This document shows positions 53,084-64,000 of a DNA stretch of 64,000 nucleotides, in pieces. Origin of the DNA: Selaginella moellendorffii (Eukaryota; Streptophyta; Lycopodiopsida; Selaginellales; Selaginellaceae). Both the position numbers and the translations under genes were made by a program. Under the pieces are notes generated by a model. It saw only the letters and a list, made by a program, of their open reading frames with translations. It was not told the origin of the DNA and ran no database searches. The stretch's first letter is position 1. Each line of letters starts with the position of its first letter. The stretch spans positions 602,296 to 666,295 of the forward strand of contig NW_003314317.1 in assembly GCF_000143415.4 (NCBI RefSeq), written 5' to 3'.

Positions 53084-53424
53084 GGTATGCTTGATGCATT
53101 TCTCCTTTGAACTTATGGATTGAAAACTTCAGACCAAATGATCATGCAAACAGACTTCTTGTGCAGGCCATGCTAGCACAGCAATTGGTGATTTGTGCAA
53201 CAATTTTGGTGGACGGCATTTATGTATGTTCCAACTTTTCATGTATCATGATCAGTACCATGGATTTCGGAAATGATTGTGAAAACGCACTTGTAACCTC
53301 TGTGCTAGCATGGACGTCTATCACGATATCTTCATCTTCTATTTCACAACACATTATATACATCATTTGTTTTCTTGGGATTGAGACATGTCTCCATGAA
53401 CTCCAAAAAAATAATAAACGACTG
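53084..53424. other. Spacer
   Basis: Nothing supported. Confidence 0.4.
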
Positions 53425-53885
53425 ATGGCACTCACGTCAGTGAGCCGTATCCCACACTGACACATAAATTTCCGTCACTTCTATTGTCTTGACAAGGTTA
53501 ATTGACTTGGTGAAGATGGAAATGGTGCAAGAACTGTTGGACGGACCGCTGCATGAGATCAAAGAAACCAGTAAGTAGGATTTCCACTTCAACACCCATC
53601 AGTGCCAGTACCTGCAAAGCCGATGCTCCATGGTTGAAGAATATGTGCGGCTTTGGCAGAGCTGCTCCGAGCTTGAGCCACTTCCCCTGGCCATGGAGGA
53701 GCTCCATTGTATGCTGAACAGAGCCTTGCAGCTTCTCAAGCAGTGCCAGCACGAGAAATGGCTGTACCATGCTGCAGTCCGGCTCACTGATTCCAGAGCC
53801 TTTGTGGAGATTTGCTTGTGTCTGAGTAGATTGATGGCCTTGGTCAATGCTCACATGATTCATTGTGCCATGGATATTAGGAGCA
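53425..53885 (+). pseudogene. 5' fragment of the MLKL-like gene
   Basis: Near-identical to 46700-47160: leader 'aggttaattgactt', ATG, and the first helical region. A TAG replaces TAT at the codon for Tyr21 ('ccagtaagtaggattt' against 'ccagtaagtatgattt'). Similarity stops after 'HCAMDIRS', and unrelated sequence follows. It lacks all kinase parts. Confidence 0.85.
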
Positions 53886-54465
53886 ATACTAGAGCCAGTT
53901 TGGCCAGGAATGCCAGTGTGACCAAGGAATGCTATACCTACGTGTTAGATGATGATATAACCATTAAAAAGTCCAAGGCTAAAGTGAATATAGGGTAGTT
54001 TGGTGAAATGTTTAAAAATCAACTTTAGCTCCCCCGGGAGATTGAAGAGTTGATGCTCTTAATCTAAATGTGGGTGGCACTACTTACTTGGATATTTAGC
54101 GTGGCTTATTAGAATCTTGCTCTAGCCACATAGCTAGGGCATTTAAATGCGAAAGGTGGGGAAAGTACCTATGAAGTTTGTGTAGGGCCATAGTGTTTCG
54201 AAATGTTATCCCAAAGCCCCAAATTATGGAAAGGAAAAGAAGCAATCCTCTAATGTAATGACAAAGGATATAGTCACATGGTGCAAAAGTCATAAAGGAC
54301 AGTGGGACTTAATGGTCGGGCCTTTGAACCTTGATTTAGTGGCAGTGTTGGCAAGTATGGCCATGGATGAAAAAGGACTTAATGGCAACAGAAGAAAGGA
54401 CATTGGGGAAGGGTGTTTTCAATATCTCCAAGCATCTTAAAGGTGTTAAGGTGTGGTTAAGGGAT
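53886..54465. other. Flank of the retrotransposon, no gene seen
   Basis: No supported frame. Confidence 0.4.
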
Positions 54466-54788
54466 TGTCAAGACCCGTACCAAAATCAAAACTGGAAAAT
54501 GCAGAAGACAAAAAGAAAAGCTAGTAGAGACAAAAAAGAAGCCTTAAACTGGCATTGATTCAAATTGTGGAGAAATGGAACAAGGCTAACCTATATATAC
54601 TATAGGTTGATGAAGCTCCACCACTCTTGGATCAAGGACGGCCTAAATATAGCTGAGGTCAAGGAGGCACCATATCATCATCAGGAATGTGGTTCAAGAA
54701 TCAGGAATTGTATGGGAAATCAAAGAGTCAAGAATAGAGAAGTGTCTCGAGAGTTAGGAATGTGGCAAGAATTGGGGGATTCCTGACA
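54466..54788 (-). repeat. 3' LTR of the chromovirus
   Basis: 323 bp, TGTCAAGACC...CCTGACA on the plus strand. Contains a 'tatatatactatagg' TATA-type sequence. Confidence 0.85.
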
Positions 54789-55749
54789 GCACCCCCTCCT
54801 CAAGAATGAGTGGAACAAGGACGTGAATGAGAATGAAGAGGAGGATGAGATGGGCGTCGAGGGATGGGAGATGGAGAATGAAAAGAATGAGGACTGGGAC
54901 GAAAAGGATAGCAGTGGTGAAAGTCCTAAACAAGGTTAGGAGAATGAATCAGGTTGTCCACAGGTTCCCAAGTGCGTTCCTCAAGTCTATAACCCTTCCA
55001 GTTTACTAGATAGTAGAGTTTAGACCGTGAGATCTTGGAATCAAGGATGTCCTGAACCTCATACTCAAACCCATCTTTGAGCTGCATTGGTGGAGGCAAA
55101 GGAATTACTCGATTTGGAATAGGACTGGGAATATAAGGCTCAAAGAGAGAGGAGTGAAAAACGAGGTGAATTTGATATGAGGAGGGAAGTGCAAAGCGAT
55201 AAGTGATAGGATTAATGATGGCAGTGATAGGGAAAGGACCAAGGCATTTGAAATCGAGTTTGGGACATGGCCTGGTGGTGGAGATATTTCGCCTGAGGAG
55301 CCAGACTTTATCCCCGATATTGTAAGAGGGACAATCTTGACAATGGACATTGGCAAATGTTTTGCGAGATTCTTGAGCACAATGGAGGTGGAAGGAGATG
55401 GAGTTGTGGATTTCCTAGAGGTTAGAGACAAATGCTTTAGAGCGAGGATTTGAATGAGAGGATTCAGATGGAGAAGGAAGTGAGAGATTGAATCAGGGAT
55501 TTCAGCCAGAGTTTGCAAAGAAGGGGGAAACTTGAAGGGAGGAGTGAACGAAGTTGTTATAGGAGAACTCAGCAAAGGGAAAGATATTGAACTAGTCATT
55601 TTGATGATAATTAATGAAGCACCTCAGGAATTGTTTCAACGTCTAAACCGTTTGCTCGAACTATCCATCAATTTGAGGATGATAGCCGAAGAGAGGTTGG
55701 CCTTCACTCCAAGTAGCTGCAAGAACCATTGCCAGAAATGATAGATGAA

Positions 55750-56220
55750 CTAAAGTCCCCGATCCAAAACCATATATGCAAGAATTCCATGAAGTTGGAA
55801 AATTTCCCTGAATACCAGTTTTGCCATGTCCTCACCTGAAAACTCGTTGGTACACGGCAGGAAGTGCGCCATCATTGTGAAGTGATCCACCACAACTAAA
55901 ATGCTGTTGAAACCTCCAGAACTCGGAAGATCACTCAAGAAATCCATGGAGATGGATTCCCAAGGACCTGAAGGGACCGGGAGGGAATGAAGCAAACTTG
56001 AAGGATGGTGACAAGGTACTTTATTCCGGGCACAAGTGTCATAGGAGGTAACAAAAGCTTTGATGTAGTCATCCATGTGAGGCCACCAAAAGTCCCGTGC
56101 AACTAGCTCATAAATTTTCAAAATGCCGAAGTGACCAGTAGTCGGGCTATCGTGGCACACCATCAGAACCAACCTTCGAGCATCACCTTTAGGAACATAA
56201 AGCTGCTCCTCACGGTACAA
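55750..56220 (-). pseudogene. Integrase region
   Basis: Frame with the HHCC zinc-binding segment ('HDSPTTGHFG' followed by a downstream CxxC-type pair), then the first catalytic Asp region ('ISMDFLSDLP') and 'VVDHFTMMAHF'. It ends just after the second Asp region because of a stop. The Glu of the DDE triad is not in this frame. Confidence 0.8.
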
Positions 56221-56899
56221 TAAGCCATCTAAGAACTCAAACTCATCAAATCATTAGCAGTCAGGAGTCACTAGGTGTCCAGCCTGAAGATGGGGGAAAA
56301 TATCAGTGGCGAGGTTGTCAGATTGAAGATCATTTCTGATGGCGTCCATCAAGGAGCAGTCATGAGGAAATTGCCATAACTTGAAGCCAATCAGGACCAA
56401 GGATAACTTGATCCTGTTGATCAAAGGCAGGATTACCAAGCCTGAGACTGAGATAGGAGCGCCTTGAAAGAGCATTAAGAAGGCCCTAAAGCTTTCTAGG
56501 TCTGTACTTGATAACAAAGTCAAACTGACTCAGGAATTGTGCCCACCTTGCCTAACGACGGCTCAAAACTTGGGAAGTGGCAAAGTACTTGAGATTTTTG
56601 TGATCCGTCCAGACTATTGTTTGATGGCTCACCCCCTCCAAGAAACGATGTCACTCTCCAAAGGAATCCATGATGGCAAGGAGCTCCTTGTCGTGGATTT
56701 TGTAATTGATCTCCACAGGCTGGAATTTCCGAGAATGGAAAGTGACCAGATGAAATTCCTGATCCACTCTGAGTTGAGACAACACAACACCGATGGCAAA
56801 GTCGGAGGCATTCGCCTCGATGAAGAAAGGTTGTGAGGGATCAGCATGGATCAAGATGGGAGCAAAACTGAAGGCCACCTTGAGTGTGTTGAAGGCCTG

Positions 56900-57514
56900 C
56901 TAGGTAGCAACAGACCAAGAGAAGGGAACATCCTTGTGAGTGAGATGTGTGAGAGGAAGGACAATGTCAGAGTAGTGATCAATAAATTTGCAGTAGAAGT
57001 TGGCGAAGCCAAGGAAAACCTTGGCAGGATCCATCATGATACCCTCAAGAATGACAATGTACCCAAGGAACTCCACATACTCTTGATTGAAGGAACATTT
57101 CTCAAGCTTTGTGTATAGGCCATGTTCCTGTAGCTTTACCAACACCTTGCGCGCATGCTCGTCGTGCTCCTCCTGAGTTTTTGAGTAGATGAGGATGTCG
57201 TCGAGGTAGACGATCACCATCTAATCAAGAAACTCCTGAAAGACATTGTTCGCCATGTGTTGGAAAACTGTTGGAGCATTTGTCGAGCCAAACGGCATGA
57301 CAGTGTACTTGAAGCAGCCACAACGGATTCAGAACGTAGTCTTCCATTCATCGCCAGGCCAAATCCGAATCAGGTTGTATGCTCTGTGGAGGTCGATCTT
57401 GGTGAAGAAGCAGGCACTGTCGAGGCGTTCCAATAGGTTTGAGATCAGGGGTAGTAGATAACAGTTCCAAACAATTACCTTGTTCAAACCTCGGTAGTCG
57501 ATGACTAGCCGCAA
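56900..57514 (-). pseudogene. Reverse-transcriptase region
   Basis: Two frames. One holds the early RT motifs ('RLVIDYRGLNKV', 'FTKIDLHRAYNLIRI', 57514-57329). The other holds the catalytic '[13 protein letters not shown]' (57220 downwards). Interruptions in between inactivate it. Confidence 0.85.
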
Positions 57515-58616
57515 ACTCCTATCCTTCTTTTTGAAAAGAAGATAGGTGCTCCAGCCGGGGACTGCGAATGCTGAATATACCCCGATGCAAGGCTCTTGTT
57601 CACATACTCTTTGAGGGCATTAATCTCAGATGGGGATAACTCGTAGATAGACCCCCATGAAGGTGACACTCCTTCCTATAAATCAATAGGACAGTTGTAA
57701 GGCCGATGAATAGGTAGTACACTAGCTTTTTTTTTGTCAAACACATTGCCAAAATCATGATACTTCTCAGGAAGACTGACAGGAGAAACATGCAAAGCAA
57801 AAAGAAAAACAAGTTCTTCATGAAGGAGTTCTTTCATAGTGATTGTGGAGATAGGAGGAGGCGTACAGGTGAATGGAATGATGGGACGAGGATATTGTCT
57901 AGTGTAAGATGGAAGAGAGGGAAAAGAAGATTGAGGGATATGGAGCAAAGAAGGTGAAAACTTCGTAGATTCAAGAATAGAAACCCGATTTGAGTTTAGG
58001 GAACTTTTCTTGATTTGGATTCGATGAACAACAAGGGAAGACGTGGGAGATGGTGACGTGGGAGAGACGAACTATAATTCCTTCCAACAGATTTGAGGCT
58101 GGTGCAATTGGAACCAAGGAAGGCCGAGCACCACAGAGGAGGATGTTGTTGATGATGTTGTTGATGTTGAAGGCAATATTAGTGACAGTGGACCCGATGT
58201 GTACTCGAATAGGCAACGTTTCTCTAAGTCCAAAAGATGGAGACACAAAATGCTCGCCGATGCCTTCAACCCTCAGATCCCATATGGTAGGAGAAAAAAG
58301 AACGTGATGTCAGGCAGCAAAGTTCGTGTCCATGAAGCAAGAAGTTGCGCCCAAGTCCAGTAGTGCTAGAGCCTTGAGTCCTAATTATCCGGTGAAAGAA
58401 ATGAGACATGGGATGTGGAAGTTGTGGGAATTGGTGGTGGCTTTGATGAAAGGTGGTAAGGAGCTTGATAAAGAAGAAAGTGATTTTATTTGGGGAGTCC
58501 AAACAGATAGGTCCTACTTTTTTTGGACATAGTCTTTTTCTGACTGCAACAGAGGTGGACCTTGAGGCAGAGTGAACTCAAGTAGTTGGGGAGGCTTCTT
58601 GGGACACACAATTGCT

Positions 58617-59330
58617 TTATGGATCAGTACAGTAGAGGCAAAGATTCTGAGATACTCGACGTTGCTTCTTAGTAGGACTCAACTTCCCTCTGATGAGTCG
58701 GGGAGTACCAGAAATATCCATCGGAACCAGAGCAGTAGGTTCAGAAGTATGCCCCAAAGACTCAAGCTGGGATTCTTGAGTCTCAGACGGGAAAACAGTG
58801 GCACAGTGACTTTCCTGATGATGTTCAAAGAGACGATTGTTGCATTGAACAGCTTTGTTAATGGCGTGCAATGGGTCCATGGGATCCTCCATGGTTAGCA
58901 ACAAATCCTTAACACCATTGTTGAGGCTGAAACGAAATTGATCAATCAGGGCCAGCTCATCCCATTGAGTGTCCAAGGCAAGGAGTTGGAACTCCGCAGC
59001 ATAGATCGAGGCAGGATAAGACCCTTGAGAGAGACGGCTCATCTTTGTGGTGGCAGCCCAAAATTGATTCGTTTCGCCAAAACATGCTTCGAGCTTCTCT
59101 TTGAACAACTGAAGATCCATCAGCTTCAGAACCATGACCTTTTTCATGCTCTTCTCTAGGAGAGGAGAAAACCATGACAAAGCTGCACCTTCGAGCAACA
59201 TCCCAATCGTGCCGATTTGAGACTCGGGAGTGGGGTACTGCCGATGTTGAAGTGCAAAGATCAGCTCCATTTGGTTCAGAAATCCGCGAAGCTCCGAATG
59301 CTTGCCTGAAAATTTCGCCGGGAAACTCAC
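58617..59330 (-). pseudogene. Gag-like region
   Basis: A 237-codon frame at the gag position, ending in a stop. It contains 'AALSWFSPLLEKS' and 'FKEKLEACFGE', resembling the retrotransposon capsid (Retrotrans_gag) domain. Confidence 0.75.
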
Positions 59331-59573
59331 CTTCGATTCAAGAACTCTACTTGATCCTTGAGCCGAAAGTGAAGCAAGCTCCTATTGCATGTGAAGAAGG
59401 GCCACCTTCAACTTGGTATTCTCAGACTGGATTTTTGCAAGGACTTCAGCCAAAGAATCAAGATGGCTTGGAGACTCCATCAACAAAGAAGAAAGAAAAG
59501 GGGGAAAAAGGCAAAGGCAATCAAACAATCAAACGAGTTAAAGCAAAAGCAAAAAGCACAATTTGAATCAAAT

Positions 59574-59934
59574 TGTCAAGACCCCTAACAAGATCAAAAC
59601 TGGAAAATGCAAAAGACAAAGAGAAAAGCTAGTGAAGACGAAGAAAAAGCCTTAGACTGGCGTTGATTCAAATTGTGGAAAAATGGAACAAGGCTAGCCT
59701 ATATATACTATAGGTTGATAAGGCTCCACCACTCTTGGATCGAGGACAGCCTAAATATAGCTGAGGTCGAAGAGCCGCCATATCATCATCAGGAATATGG
59801 TTCGAGAATCAGGAATCATATGGGAAATCAAAGAGTCAGGAATAGAGAAGTGTCTCGAGAGTCAGGAATGTGGTCTGTGGGTGAGGAATCCAGTGAGAGT
59901 CAAGAATGTGGCAAGAATTGGGGGATTCCTGACA
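59574..59934 (-). repeat. 5' LTR of the chromovirus
   Basis: 361 bp, about 38 bp longer than its partner because of an extra 'gtgaggaatccagtgagagtc' segment near the outer end, which looks like a local duplication. Confidence 0.85.
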
Positions 59935-60064
59935 AAATGACCATTTATAAACAGATGGCCCAATCTTTGAGAGATAGGATTGTGATGTAGATGGTTTTGG
60001 ACTATCAATGTGACAAAGATGAATAAGCATAGCATTAGCATAATGAGCTGATATATCAATAGTA

Positions 60065-60285
60065 CATTTGGGTGTCGGTCATAGGATTGAACACATGGAG
60101 CACTTGGACTAAGTGCAAAGGCTAAGTGGCATAAATGCCATTCACAAGGCTAACATCTCCCCAAGTTTTGAAGAAGATTTATAGAGGTTGTGAATAAGAC
60201 TTCTCTAAATGGTCAAAGGTGTAGTTAAGTGACTAAAGTAGAATGGAAAAATTAGTCACTTATAGTGTTAGTCCTGTTTTGGTCC
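60065..60285 (-). mobile_element. LTR fragment related to 12701-12910
   Basis: The reverse complement keeps, in order, 'actttagtcacttaac', 'cacttagtccaagtgctcca' and 'ccgacaccca' from the LTR start at 12701. Confidence 0.7.
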
Positions 60286-60469
60286 TATTAGCTATTTAGA
60301 GAATATAAGGTATAATAGAGATAGTGGGTAGGTCAAGAATGGCCAAGGTATAGTCTAGCTTTTGCTTGTGTGTTTATCCATGTTTACTTGGATCTAAAGC
60401 CAAACTCCATAGTGTCAGACTTTATTTGGCTTCATTTTGTGTGTTAATCTTGGCATTGGATATAATATG

Positions 60470-61050
60470 CTCTAGGATTATTCTTTTGTCGCTCTATGCT
60501 TTTGTCCTTTTGCTCTTTGGGTTGAATGCTTAAAAGTCACTTTGTATTCCAGTTCCTTTGCTCCTTGGCTACATGCTTGGGGGTTTGGCTTTATCACTTT
60601 ATTCAGTGGCTCAAAGCCTTAAAACTTATGTTCTACTCCATTGCCCTTGGCATGTAGCCAAAAGTTAATGTTTTATTTCGTGGTTATCCTATAGTAAATC
60701 ATTATAGGATAAATAGTGAAAACCATATATGTTATAGTCAGCAGAGTTTAAATTTTGCATTAAAACATGTAGAATATATAATTTTCACCCTCTACCCTAT
60801 GGTGATTTACGATTTACCATAGGATAATCACGGAGTAGAACCATATACCTTGGATATGTGGCCAAAGGCAGTGGAGTGGAACCCAAGTGTCAAGGCCTTT
60901 GGACACTAAACAAAGGGACATAGCCAAACTCCTAAGCATACAACCAAGGAGTGAAGAAATTAAATCACGAAATGACTCATGAAGGTACAACTTAGAGAGC
61001 AAAGGGACAAAAGCATAAAGTGATATTAGAACAGTTCTAGAACATTTAAT
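60470..61050. repeat. Head-to-head inverted LTR pair
   Basis: Left arm about 60470-60735, right arm about 60768-61050. The reverse complement of the right arm ('tatgcttttgtccctttgct', 'actcctt', 'tggttctactccgtgatta') matches the left arm ('tatgcttttgtccttttgct', 'ttgctcctt', 'tgtt.tatttcgtggtta') along its length at roughly 70-75% by eye. The spacer is about 30 bp. The right-arm orientation equals the fragment at 19054-19330. Confidence 0.7.
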
Positions 61051-62380
61051 ATACCAATGATAAGACCAGCATAAGACCCATATCATTACATTAGGCCACT
61101 AGTATGCTGAAGTAGTGTTAAACATTATTTGGCTCCATTTTATGTACTAGCTAACATGGTATGAAACTTATGTTAAGGTTTGGCACTTTAATCCTTTTCC
61201 TTTTTGTGGCTTTGCTCATGTCCTAAGCTCTCTCTCCATGCTCTAGCTTAAGACACAAAGCGTAGAACCCCTTGATATTTTTGCTTTTGCGGGGTTTTAA
61301 TACAACCATTTGGAATATTTCAAGAATCAAAATATTCCCTCTCTCTCTCTCAAGATGCCCATGGCTGCAACAATTGGGCTTAAACCCAAGCCAAACATAA
61401 AATAAGGGCAAGTATATAAGCAAGGAGCTAGAACTCAAGCAACTTCTCTTGCATTTGTTGTTGTTGCTAAATGATCTCCTTATATCTTGCAAGCTTCAAC
61501 AACACCTTCTCAATAATTAAGGGAATTATATCATCACTATATACGGCTAAAGAAGAATGGACCATAGTAGCATATAAGCTCCTATCAAAAGATGGGAGAA
61601 AAACCTCCTCTACCATATAAATCTTAAGCTCTTAGAAAAGATCCCACTCTAAAGTTTCTATTATAGTGAATGCCTTATGATATGTTTAAAACTCTCACTT
61701 GAACATCTTGGGCTGGAGATTTCCCTTGAGGCTAAAGATGACTGCAATGATGCTATGAGGTTCATTTGTGATGACCTTATGCTAGACACACTCTTTCCAA
61801 TAAGACCTAAACAACATCACGTACTCTAGCATAAATTCCCGTGCCCCTTGCCAAAAAGTGAACAAGTTCATAAGTAAGCGATTCATTCGTCGCTACTAAT
61901 CAAAGTCACCTTGAAAAGATGCTTTGAATGTGGAGTAGTCAGACATGTCTACCTCCAAGAGAGTCTCTACCCATGCTACTCCTCGGCTAGTGAGCAATCA
62001 CAAGAAGTCACAAAACTTGTGATTATCCTTGACAATGCCATTCAATTCACAATATTGCTTGAAGTGACATATACCTTGGTGGAGATGTCACCATTATCAT
62101 AGAAGTATGCCAAGTTAGTGCTTTGTTGTGGCATATGTATAGGAAGAGCCATGGGCAGTAAACTCCCTAACTCGGCATTTATGATGAACAATGAATCCTC
62201 CTCTTTGGAAAGATATTCAAATGAGCTGGGTTGCAAGTTGAGTTAATTGTGTTCTAGACAAGATTGTTTAGTACAGGTTGAGCTTTGATTTTTTCCTAAA
62301 AAGTGATTTAGTTGTGGACAATGTTAACTCTACAAGAGGAAGAGTTGGTGATCAATATTGGAGTGTTTGAATCTCCAATA
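61051..62380. other. Retroelement-like debris, no intact gene
   Basis: A plus-strand frame at 61911-62102 begins 'KRCFECGVVRHVYLQ', which resembles a gag zinc knuckle with its last Cys lost. Otherwise nothing is supported. Confidence 0.35.
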
Positions 62381-62389
62381 ACATAAAGT

Positions 62390-64000
62390 TACAACCCAAG
62401 CATCAACACTATTTACATTGAGATTAATGAAACTCAATATCAATCCCATGGAAAGACATTTCATCCCACTTGAATCTCAACAATAATAATGTCAACGGCA
62501 AGACATCACTTCAATGCCATCAACACCAGAACAAAACTAAAAGAAAGCAAGAGTGAATCACCACCAAAAACTTTTTAACAACCAAGCTAACCAAAGTCAA
62601 AGATACCTTGGTTAGTATCTGAGACCAACCTTTAACAAACTCAGTTACAGATAACACATCATCAAGGAGTGATTCACCATATCCAAGACTCAATGAAATC
62701 TAACACTACAGACTAAACACAACCAAAATGACATTGACAAAGGAATTGATTTGTTCACATGGAAACCATGTAAGTCTAATGACACGATCCTCCGCAACAC
62801 CATCTGGTAAAGTAAGTCTATCATTGCTAAATCATCATCGAGCGAAGTGTCAATAGTCTTTGATGAAATCTACAAGCAATCATTAGTTGCAAAGCAACTA
62901 GCAATCACTCTTCAATTTGCCTTTCACAAGACCTAAACACTAAACTTACGTTATCAAGTCATATACTTGTCCAATATAAACGTAATACCAGGTATGAGAT
63001 AAAGGTTTATGGACAAGCATAAACTAAATAACCACTCAAATCTAACTCTACCACAATAAGCTCACCAACACGTTTAGTCAATAGCTCTAAGCATGCCTTG
63101 AAGAGGCTAGTTATGCATGATCAACACTTAGTCAAAATTAAAGTGAAGACTATGAGATGGACTCATATTGGTACACAACCTCCTCATAAACAAAACTATA
63201 GTATGGGTACCAACATCTCAACCTCAAACAACTAAGTTGGCCATCACCATCCTCAACTAAGGCGCAAAGCTACCAAGACCAAGTCAAGATCAGTGAAAGT
63301 TCACTACTCTTATAGAGTTTAATGAAATGCAAAGTGCAAGTTGCTACTAAGCAAAATACTATAAAAGAAAGGCATAAGGGCTACCTTTCTAGAAAAGTGC
63401 AACGGCCACTTTTCTACACCAACTCCAGACTTTATCCAACTCAATTGCTTTTAACCTCAAAAGTCAGCATCCCTTTTGAGCTGCATTATACAAACTACTT
63501 ACTAAGATCTAAGCTAACTAAAATCAATTCCAACCCTTTCACTAGTTTATACTGGCTTAAGAAAACTGAAAGGTTTTCAAGCAAAATAATCAACAAATCA
63601 GCCATTGGAAAAGTCAGAGAAAATTTGTGGAAATTTTCCATCCTAGAGAAATAATGACTCTCAGTCTAGGAATGCAAACTTTCAAGACTCAATCAACTTC
63701 ATCCTATTTACAACTTCACATAGGTTCACCTCAACACAAATTTTCATGACCCAGCAGTATGTTAAGCATCGAACATCTTTGCTCATTTTCCAACATCCAA
63801 CACCAACATCCACAAAATGCAAATTGAATATCTAAGGCTTGATCACGAAGACCACATCTTCAGATATCTACATTGCACTAACACTCTTCTTCAACCACTT
63901 TCAAGATCTAACATGAAGCCAAAACATTAATAAGAAAAATGACATATCAAGGTCTAAGGAAAATCCCTCATCACTCAAAATAACAATACTAGTTCCACTA
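62390..64000. mobile_element. Repeat homologous to 16030-17576
   Basis: Runs collinearly with the left-side copy in the same orientation ('gaaactcaatatcaatc', 'gagtgaatcacca', 'acaacctcctcata', 'gacttgaccacgaag'-type ending) to the window's end. No coding frame with motifs. The unit is therefore at least 1.6 kb, and both ends are unknown. Confidence 0.65.

Larger units (their letters stand above)
54466..59934 (-). mobile_element. Ty3/gypsy LTR retrotransposon, chromovirus, decayed
   Basis: Two LTRs in the same orientation (54466-54788 and 59574-59934, TG...CA ends) bound a 4.8-kb interior read on the minus strand. From 59.3 kb downwards: gag-like frame (59330-58617); aspartic protease motif 'LLDLGATSCFMD' (about 58330-58380); reverse transcriptase, with 'LVIDYRGLNKV' and the 'YLDDILIYS' active site near 57200; RNase H ('IEANASDFAIGVVLSQ', about 56830); integrase, with HHCC zinc finger and 'MDFLSDLP' (about 56180-55930); and a chromodomain ('EYEVQDILDSK', 'YLVNWKGY', about 55080-54985). 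Stops and frameshifts separate the frames. A purine-rich tract (gaggaggggg) adjoins the left LTR. No target-site duplication is visible. Confidence 0.9.

Overview
The window is nuclear DNA of a land plant. Most complete genes are split by very short GT-AG introns (about 40-60 nt), encode typical plant proteins (chloroplast GrpE, Whirly, sucrose symporter, cystathionine gamma-synthase with its N-terminal control peptide, a UDP-sugar-type transporter of the triose-phosphate-translocator family), and lie among LTR retrotransposon debris. Compact introns with several gene families I do not know from seed plants suggest a lycophyte, most likely Selaginella; this is inference, not a database match.

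Layout. 1-10.4 kb: a head-to-tail duplication (about 2.4 and 3.3 kb units). The second unit continues into a ten-exon gene (4910-10414) with a ParB-like region, an acidic region and a C-terminal HAD (FCP1/NIF-like) phosphatase domain. The frame is continuous but broken by six stops that look like C-to-T changes at Gln codons. A 22-bp near-perfect palindrome recurs eleven times in these 10 kb, in four of the nine introns and twice in an exon. 10.4-21.6 kb: non-autonomous LTR-element remains, hexamer minisatellites and an assembly gap (17577-17789). 21.6-31.2 kb: a locally duplicated pair of families, a small acidic protein of unknown function (two copies) and a divergent proteasome-beta-like protein (one intact eleven-exon gene at 28934-31203, one pseudogene, one fragment), with a broken CPBP-protease gene between them. 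31.2-34 kb: AT-rich, essentially gene-free.

34-50.2 kb is the gene-dense core: thioredoxin (-), UDP-sugar-type transporter (-), cystathionine gamma-synthase (-), chloroplast GrpE (-), sucrose transporter (+, divergent from GrpE), MIF/D-dopachrome tautomerase-like (+), Whirly (-), and an intronless 1141-residue protein built from two tandem helical-bundle plus kinase modules resembling plant MLKL, the first kinase with all catalytic motifs and the second a pseudokinase. 50.2-54 kb holds duplicated fragments of the Whirly and MLKL-like genes and an orphan Kelch exon. 54.5-59.9 kb is a Ty3/gypsy chromovirus on the minus strand with both LTRs. 60-64 kb is LTR debris of the same families as 10-20 kb, including a head-to-head inverted LTR pair.

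The core genes are unrelated housekeeping and transport functions, not a pathway cluster. The most unusual items are the intron-borne palindromes, the proteasome-beta-like gene with triplicated exons and an apparently exonised intron, the double MLKL-like protein, and a CGS control peptide that lacks the tryptophan reported to be needed for ribosome arrest in Arabidopsis.
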